From assembly GCA_026398575.1 (NCBI GenBank), contig JAPLSP010000281.1:1-9258 (forward strand): 9,258 nt of DNA. Reading direction: 5' to 3'. How positions within the stretch are numbered: position 1 is the first letter of the stretch; each line of letters opens with the position of its first letter. This DNA comes from Candidatus Sumerlaeota bacterium (lineage in GTDB: Bacteria; Sumerlaeota; Sumerlaeia; JADFCT01). A program made the position numbers and the translations under genes. The notes beneath the pieces are model-generated. The model was not told the DNA's origin, made no database searches, and was given only the letters and a program-made list of their open reading frames with translations. Below are positions 5,035-9,258 of the stretch, in pieces.

Positions 5035-5634
5035 TCAGGACTCCTTTTTCTCTTCCGTGCGCGGCGCGGCGCCGGCCTCCGGCGAAGCGCTTCGAGGCGG
5101 AACCTCGAAATAGGATGAGCTCGAAGACGGGCCTGGCCCCGGTCCGGAAGGCGGTCCGTAAGAAGGGGCGGAAGAGGGTCCGGCTGCTTGGTCGGCAGGC
5201 GCCATTTCGGGCCAGGCAGGCTCTTCCGGCACCCGGGAAGTCTGAAATAATTTGATGGCGAAGATGAGGATCACGATGAGGAACAGGAGAAAGACGATGA
5301 CCCACGCGGCGCGCGAACCGCTGCCGGAAGCGCTCTTTTCTTCCGCTTTTGTCGAGCCTCCCCGCAGCTGTTCCAACTTGCGCGTGATGCTGCGGCTGGC
5401 CTGGTCCTGTTGATCGAGAGAGGCTTTGATGCTGTCAATGTTCTGGCGCAGCCGTACGAGAGCCTCCTGAACGCGGCCGCTGCCATCCTTGATCGCATCG
5501 AGCTCCTGGGTAATGGCGTCCACGTCCTGCTGCGTGGGCGTCTTGCCTTGTGGCTTGTTATCCGAGCCGCCACAGCCGGCGAAGGCCAAAGCCAAAATCC
5601 CGACAAGCAGCGCGCGTGTTATCATCCGGAACAT
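5035..5634 (-). CDS. Putative lipoprotein with coiled coil and internal transmembrane helix
   Basis: The 199-residue product has no recognised family. An upstream in-frame ATG at 5640 sits only three bases from AAGGAG (5644-5649); the ATG at 5634 is nine bases away and is preferred. Residues about 7-20 form a hydrophobic signal ending in the lipobox-like FAGC, so Cys21 is the predicted lipidation site. Residues about 35-91 have the heptad pattern of a coiled coil (Leu/Ile/Val with Gln, Asp, Arg). A second hydrophobic helix (about 109-129, AAWVIVFLLFLIVILIFAIK) looks like a true membrane span. A Pro/Ser/Gly-rich acidic-to-basic tail follows and is probably disordered. Having both a lipid anchor and an internal membrane helix is unusual; alternatively the N terminus is an uncleaved membrane helix. 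It precedes the M15 peptidase gene by 11 bases and may scaffold or regulate that enzyme in the envelope. Function otherwise unknown. Confidence 0.75.
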   Translation of the reverse strand: MFRMITRALLVGILALAFAGCGGSDNKPQGKTPTQQDVDAITQELDAIKDGSGRVQEALVRLRQNIDSIKASLDQQDQASRSITRKLEQLRGGSTKAEEKSASGSGSRAAWVIVFLLFLIVILIFAIKLFQTSRVPEEPAWPEMAPADQAAGPSSAPSYGPPSGPGPGPSSSSSYFEVPPRSASPEAGAAPRTEEKKES

Positions 5635-5849
5635 GGTCATAGTCTCCTTGAGATCGCCCCTCGGCTCATGCAGGGGAGTGTAAATTCTAAAAATTTGGCA
5701 TGGACACCGCAGAAGGCCGCAAGAATAATCCCAAAAGATTATCGTTGCGTTTCAGTCGCTCCCAATGGGAGTCAAATATTTGGGGCAGAGCTTGGCCAAG
5801 TCAAGCCTTATATGATCCCCGCTGCTTTCCGAAACGCTGCCTCCTCATC
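5635..5849. promoter_or_regulatory. Divergent intergenic region between lipoprotein/peptidase operon and SulP operon
   Basis: This region should carry promoters for both operons. On the minus strand TAGAAT (near 5687-5692) resembles a -10 box, and on the plus strand TATGAT (5811-5816) matches five of six -10 positions, but neither has a convincing -35 partner. A small hairpin CTCCC/GGGAG lies at about 5760-5772. An ATG at 5700 keeps the SulP frame open, but the residues it would add do not resemble a transporter N terminus. The strong AAGGAG site of the lipoprotein gene is at 5644-5649. Confidence 0.35.
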
Positions 5850-8108
5850 ATGAACTCCATCCAGATTCATAAATACCTTAAAGAAGATTTGTCGTACGAT
5901 GTCATCGCATCGCTTTCCGTGACGGCGATCTCCATTCCGCAGGCGGTCGCTTATGCGATCATCGCCGGCGCGCCGCCCGTCTATGGGCTTTATACCGGCA
6001 TCGTCACGGGCATACTCGGCGCCATCTTTCGCAGTTCCTGCCATATCATCATGGGCCCGACCAATGCCACCGCCATGATCATCGCCGGAACGCTTCAGCC
6101 TCATTTCAACCCGGACCAACTGCCGTCCATGATCCTGCTCCTCACCTTCCTGACGGGATTGGTGCAGGTCTCATTCGGCGTGCTGCGGCTGGGCGGAATC
6201 GTGCGGTATGTCTCGAATTCCGTCGTGATCGGATTGACGGCGGGCGCCGGAGTCCTGATCGCCGGCGAGCAACTGGCGCCGCTGTTCGGCCTGCAAAATG
6301 CCATCCCGCGCAAAGAGTTGTCGTTTTTTCTTCTGGGCGTTGTCCGCGTATGCCTGAAAATCGTGGACCGGATTATCGCCTGGGATTTGCCGCTGCCGAC
6401 GCTGCTGCTGGGACTGTTCAACATTCTCTTCATCATCCTGTGCCGCAAAGTCGCTCCGCGGCTTCCCAGCCAGCTACTGGCCGTCGTTCTGTCCACTATC
6501 TTCGTCCGCATTTTCGAATGGTTTGGGTACCACGGTATTTTCGTTCTGGGACAAATGGGAGAAGAAATCACCCGGCAATGGAATATCTTCCATATCCCCG
6601 AGCCGATCGCGCAAGGCAATCTCGAGGCGGCGGGAGCGATCTTTCCCGGCGCGGTCGCCGTGGCGCTGCTTGGGGTGGTCGAGACGGTTTCCGTGGCCCG
6701 CGCCATTTCCGTCTCCACCGGCCAGCGCGTGGACTTCAACCGGGAATTCATTGGCAAAGGCATGGCCAACGTCATCGGCGCCTTCTTCCGGTGTTTTTCC
6801 GCTTCCGCTTCCTTCGTCCGCTCGATGACCAATCTTCATGCCGGCGCGCGGACGCGGATGTCCGGCGTTTTCGTGGGGATATGGACGGCGGTGATCCTGC
6901 TGGCGTTCGCGCCATGCGCCAATCATATCCCCATCGCCAGCCTGTCCGGCCTCTTGATCGTCATCGCCGCCAACATGATTGATCGTCAGGCTGTGCGCCA
7001 GGCCTGGGCCACGGGAGCGGCCTCACGCGCCGTTTTGCTGGTCACGTTCGGCGCCACGATTGTCTTCGGTTTGAAATACGCGATCTTCGTGGGCGTCGCC
7101 GCTTCGATCGTCTTCCTCTTGCGCGCAACCGGCGAACCAAGCATTCGCCGCATCCTCATTCATCCGGATGGCGCCATCGAAGAGCTGCCCGCGAATTCTC
7201 CTTCGCCAATCCATACGCCCGTCGCCTTGGTTGATCTGAGCGGCGATTTTTATTTCGCCGCCGTTCATGACCTGGATCTCAAACTGCGATACGCCATTCC
7301 GCCCGAAACACGGGTCCTGATCCTGCGCATGAGAGAAATGCGCCTGATGGGAAGCACCGGCGTCGGAATCCTGAGCCGGTTTTGCCGCACCCTGCGCGAT
7401 CAGGGGGTTACCGTCATTCTCTCCGGCGTTGAAGAGGACATGGAACAAACCATCCGTGATTCGGGCTTGAGCAGGGAGATTGGCGAAGAGAATCTCTTTT
7501 ACGCCGACGCCTTTGTTTTCCGGGCGACGCAATTGGCGTTCGCCCGGGCGCGCGCCCTGGTGGAAGCGCAGGATAATCAAATCCGGCGTCCTGCGGCTGG
7601 GGAGGGGGGAGAAGCCATCCCGGTTTCGGAGAAGGCTGAGCCTTGCGCCCAGGATATCATGCGTCAAAACGTAATACGTTTTGGCGTCAAACATCGTTTG
7701 CGCGAAGCCGTTTGGTTACTAAGAGAGGGACGGAAACGCAAAAAGGAAATGAGTTGCTTGTTCCTGCAAGGGGACGACGCGCGCATCGCGGGAATGGTTG
7801 ATATCCTACTGGTCCTGCGCCAGTTCCATCGCGCTGCCAAAACCATCGCTCAAGCCGAAACCGGCGCCGAAGACTACCACGGCAAAGAGATCATGCGAAA
7901 GACCTGGCTGAGGATTCATCGCCATCGCTTGCGCACTTTTGTCTCATCGGCGCTGCCGACCGTTCTGCCCAGCGCGACTCTGTCGGAAGTCAGAGACGTC
8001 ATGCTCAAATACGGGCTGGAGGTCGTTCCAGTGACCCTGGATGGAAGAGCTATCGGCCAGGTTTACATTGCCGATCTCATTGCCAAACTGAAACCAAAAG
8101 GCGCCTAG
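5850..8108 (+). CDS. SulP (SLC26-type) anion transporter with STAS and C-terminal CBS-like domains
   Basis: The 752-residue inner-membrane protein is a SulP permease. Family members carry sulfate, bicarbonate, dicarboxylates or similar anions; this one's substrate cannot be read from sequence. Residues about 15-425 are the membrane domain, with QAVAYAIIAGAPPVYGLY (31-48), GPTNATAMI (69-77), a conserved Glu at VVETVSVAR (E278) and the SulP signature DFNREFIGKGMANVIGAF (295-312). Residues about 458-570 form a STAS domain, but the usual acidic DSTG-type position reads GSTG (501-504). After a linker (575-598) come two CBS-like halves: QDIM to about 660, and about 695-748 (ALPTVLP, then VVPVTLDGRAIGQVYIADLI). 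CBS pairs usually bind adenosyl compounds and could gate transport. Start: the ATG at 5850 matches where SulP proteins normally begin; it lacks a clear ribosome binding site, so a different start is possible. The next gene, another CBS protein, begins after one base. Confidence 0.9.
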   Translation: MNSIQIHKYLKEDLSYDVIASLSVTAISIPQAVAYAIIAGAPPVYGLYTGIVTGILGAIFRSSCHIIMGPTNATAMIIAGTLQPHFNPDQLPSMILLLTFLTGLVQVSFGVLRLGGIVRYVSNSVVIGLTAGAGVLIAGEQLAPLFGLQNAIPRKELSFFLLGVVRVCLKIVDRIIAWDLPLPTLLLGLFNILFIILCRKVAPRLPSQLLAVVLSTIFVRIFEWFGYHGIFVLGQMGEEITRQWNIFHIPEPIAQGNLEAAGAIFPGAVAVALLGVVETVSVARAISVSTGQRVDFNREFIGKGMANVIGAFFRCFSASASFVRSMTNLHAGARTRMSGVFVGIWTAVILLAFAPCANHIPIASLSGLLIVIAANMIDRQAVRQAWATGAASRAVLLVTFGATIVFGLKYAIFVGVAASIVFLLRATGEPSIRRILIHPDGAIEELPANSPSPIHTPVALVDLSGDFYFAAVHDLDLKLRYAIPPETRVLILRMREMRLMGSTGVGILSRFCRTLRDQGVTVILSGVEEDMEQTIRDSGLSREIGEENLFYADAFVFRATQLAFARARALVEAQDNQIRRPAAGEGGEAIPVSEKAEPCAQDIMRQNVIRFGVKHRLREAVWLLREGRKRKKEMSCLFLQGDDARIAGMVDILLVLRQFHRAAKTIAQAETGAEDYHGKEIMRKTWLRIHRHRLRTFVSSALPTVLPSATLSEVRDVMLKYGLEVVPVTLDGRAIGQVYIADLIAKLKPKGA

Positions 8109-8109
8109 C

Positions 8110-8547
8110 ATGAGCGATATTGACGACTATAAGTTACTGCGAATAGATTATATTCGGTTTGCTCCAGAGACTCCTCTGGAAGAGGCGACAGCGAATCTCC
8201 TGACCGCCTCCCGCTCGGAAGTTGTATTTCCGATCGGCGCCATTGTGAGCGCTGAAGGACGCTTTCTTGGCTTCTTTACCCTGAAGAAGGCCCTCGAGGC
8301 GATGCCGCAAAAGGGCGGGGGAGCGACCGGCAAGAGCGTGCTGGATCTTGCGACTGCCGGTATTCCATTCGTGACAGCGGAATCATCCATCGCTCAAGTG
8401 ATAGAGACGCTCACAACGAGCGGCCTTGGCGCGGTTCCGGTTATCACAAATGGCGTTCTGCAGGGTTTGATCTTTGTGACCGACGTTTTCGATCAGTTGT
8501 GTGAAGTTGCGCTGATTGAGACGACGCAATTTGCGCCAAGCCGATAA
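8110..8547 (+). CDS. Stand-alone double CBS-domain protein
   Basis: The 145-residue cytoplasmic protein consists almost entirely of a CBS-domain pair, at about 14-66 and 78-134. CBS features include VVFPIGAIVSAEGRFLGFFT (38-57) in the first half, and FVTAESSIAQVIETL then GLGAVPVITNGVLQGLIFVT in the second. CBS pairs (Bateman modules) bind adenine nucleotides or related ligands and act as regulatory sensors; there is no enzyme domain. AAAAGG (8096-8101) lies eight bases before the ATG and the upstream stop is one base away, so it is co-transcribed and probably translationally coupled with the SulP gene. The likely job is to regulate the transporter or pair with its own CBS-like tail. The ligand is unknown. 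Confidence 0.85.
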   Translation: MSDIDDYKLLRIDYIRFAPETPLEEATANLLTASRSEVVFPIGAIVSAEGRFLGFFTLKKALEAMPQKGGGATGKSVLDLATAGIPFVTAESSIAQVIETLTTSGLGAVPVITNGVLQGLIFVTDVFDQLCEVALIETTQFAPSR

Positions 8548-8638
8548 ATCGCAGGAGCAGAGTGATTGAAAATTCAGCGCGTTCAAAGCTCTGAACTTCA
8601 AGTCGCTTTCCACGCGTAAAACAGAGCCGAATCTGCAA

Positions 8639-8664
8639 GTTCGTTAAATTATGATTTAACGAAC
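8639..8664. promoter_or_regulatory. 11-bp perfect palindrome in convergent intergenic region
   Basis: GTTCGTTAAAT (8639-8649) and ATTTAACGAAC (8654-8664) are exact reverse complements around TATG. No T-run follows on either strand, so it is a poor Rho-independent terminator. Its symmetry fits an operator for a dimeric regulator or a 3'-end stabilising hairpin. The spacing does not match the direct-repeat alphaproteobacterial LexA box. It lies between the 3' ends of two convergent genes, which is an unusual place for an operator. Confidence 0.55.
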
Positions 8665-8683
8665 ATCGCCACAATCCTATATA

Positions 8684-8712
8684 TTTCTGTTGCTTTTCAT
8701 GCAAAACAGAAA
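8684..8712. terminator. AT-rich hairpin near the 3' end of the right-edge gene, possible weak terminator
   Basis: TTTCTGT (8684-8690) pairs with ACAGAAA (8706-8712), continued by TGC (8691-8693) with GCA (8701-8703) after a two-base bulge and closed by a 7-base loop. It lies 22 bases after the stop codon of the minus-strand gene. Only a broken AT run follows on that strand, so termination activity is uncertain. The rest of 8548-8734 shows only a 5-bp hairpin (8581-8585 with 8592-8596). Confidence 0.4.
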
Positions 8713-8734
8713 GATCAAAGGCCCCAGCATGAGT

Positions 8735-9258
8735 TTACTTGAAAACACTCTCGATCACGCTGAGAAGCGTGTCGGCTTCTTCAATCGCTATCACATGATA
8801 TTGATCGCCTGCCGAACTCTCAACTCGCATGACGGATGCATTGCCGCTTGTTGTCATCGCGCCAATTGAAATCCTGTATTGCGGCGCCAGACTTTCAGGC
8901 GACTCCCAGATCCCCAGTCGGATGGAAGGATGCTCGATGTCCGCGCGCTCGACCGTTACGCTTCCGGAAGTGATGGAAGATTTTGATTCAATAGCGCTCA
9001 GGGCATATAGCAAGCTTTCGATTTTGTTTTCCGTCACAACGTAGCCTTGCGTTGCGCCGGCTTCTTCCGTCCTTTGAAACATCCACTTTTTATCGCTTCT
9101 CAGATGCATCACACCTGCGCTTTTGCCAACTTGGAGTTCAATCTTGCAGGCCTTGATTTGAGACGCATTGGGCAGTATCCGGTGGTCAGCCATGGAATCT
9201 TTCGAGAGGATAAACTGCTGTCCTGCGCTCAATGATACAGTTACCACGGAAGACGTAT
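8735..9258 (-). CDS. DUF4340-like protein, C-terminal part (5' end beyond window)
   Basis: The frame is open from the TAA stop at 8735-8737 to the right edge without interruption, so about 174 C-terminal residues are seen and the true start lies outside. An internal GTG at 9247 could be a start, but there is no evidence for it. The visible part has no membrane segment and alternates beta strands with a helical patch. KIELQVG...HLRSDKKWMF, then a charged loop and NKIESLLYALSAIES, resemble the layout of DUF4340 domains, where an I.I strand and a W-containing strand are followed by a helix before an L-rich segment. DUF4340 proteins are usually envelope-associated and sometimes lie next to ABC-type export or gliding-like systems; those neighbours would be right of this window. 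The assignment rests on pattern only. Confidence 0.6.
   Translation of the reverse strand, partial: TSSVVTVSLSAGQQFILSKDSMADHRILPNASQIKACKIELQVGKSAGVMHLRSDKKWMFQRTEEAGATQGYVVTENKIESLLYALSAIESKSSITSGSVTVERADIEHPSIRLGIWESPESLAPQYRISIGAMTTSGNASVMRVESSAGDQYHVIAIEEADTLLSVIESVFK

Noticed and set aside
5024..5305. 94-codon N-terminal extension of the M15 peptidase
   Set aside because: It overlaps the lipoprotein gene, is low-complexity Arg/Pro-rich and would hide the Tat-like signal that begins at 5023.
5700..5849. 50-codon N-terminal extension of the SulP transporter
   Set aside because: The residues are not typical of SulP N termini and the ATG at 5700 has no ribosome binding site; 5850 is favoured, with some doubt.
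6101..6926. Overlapping minus- and plus-strand frames within the SulP gene
   Set aside because: They are shadows in a GC-rich gene with a clear transporter reading frame.
8556..8590. Ten-codon frame with AGGAG and GTG start after the CBS gene
   Set aside because: It is too short and lacks any supporting feature; chance occurrence is likely.
8581..8664. GTTC/GAAC words as possible alphaproteobacterial LexA boxes
   Set aside because: No GTTC-N7-GTTC direct repeat is present, and the location between convergent 3' ends is wrong for a repressor site.

Overview
The window comes from a Gram-negative bacterium of moderate-to-high GC. An alphaproteobacterial origin is suggested but not proven. The best clue is the tRNA-His gene: its folded acceptor end has a G1-U72 pair and discriminator A73 instead of the usual G-1:C73, a feature known from a large alphaproteobacterial clade. 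A lipoprotein signal and a Tat-like signal peptide fit a Gram-negative cell envelope. No rRNA, CRISPR array, transposase or phage gene is visible.

Layout. 1-463: a minus-strand tRNA-Lys(CTT)/tRNA-His(GTG) unit with a good promoter (485-514) and a hairpin terminator (74-99). The spacer between the two tRNAs carries heptanucleotide tandem repeats. 672-1409 (+): a secreted protein with a Gly-rich tail, ended by a strong terminator whose loop holds the stop codon of the convergent gene. 1470-2549 (-): a GT-B-type glycosyltransferase-like protein that resembles the N-terminal half of plant L-arabinokinase. 2820-3419 (+): an unrecognised cytoplasmic protein with a repeated DRR-type basic tail. 3420-3712: a gene-free stretch full of inverted repeats, including a 143-bp element with perfect 22-bp ends. 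5634 down to 3713 (-): a two-gene operon of a coiled-coil lipoprotein and a Tat-exported M15-type zinc peptidase, probably acting on peptidoglycan. 5850-8547 (+): a SulP anion transporter with STAS and CBS-like cytoplasmic domains, followed one base later by a stand-alone double-CBS protein. 8548-8734: a convergent intergenic region with two AT-rich palindromes. 8735-9258 (-): the C-terminal part of a DUF4340-like protein that runs off the right edge.

How the genes work together. The clearest functional pairs are the lipoprotein plus peptidase (cell-envelope work) and SulP plus CBS protein (anion transport with probable nucleotide-responsive control). Both pairs are tightly spaced and read divergently from the 5635-5849 region. 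The other genes look like single units. Nothing here is a clear defence or mobile system. The most unusual items are the SulP/CBS arrangement, the stand-alone ARA1-like glycosyltransferase, the EF-hand-like loop inside the peptidase, and the repeat structures at 213-380 and 3423-3642.
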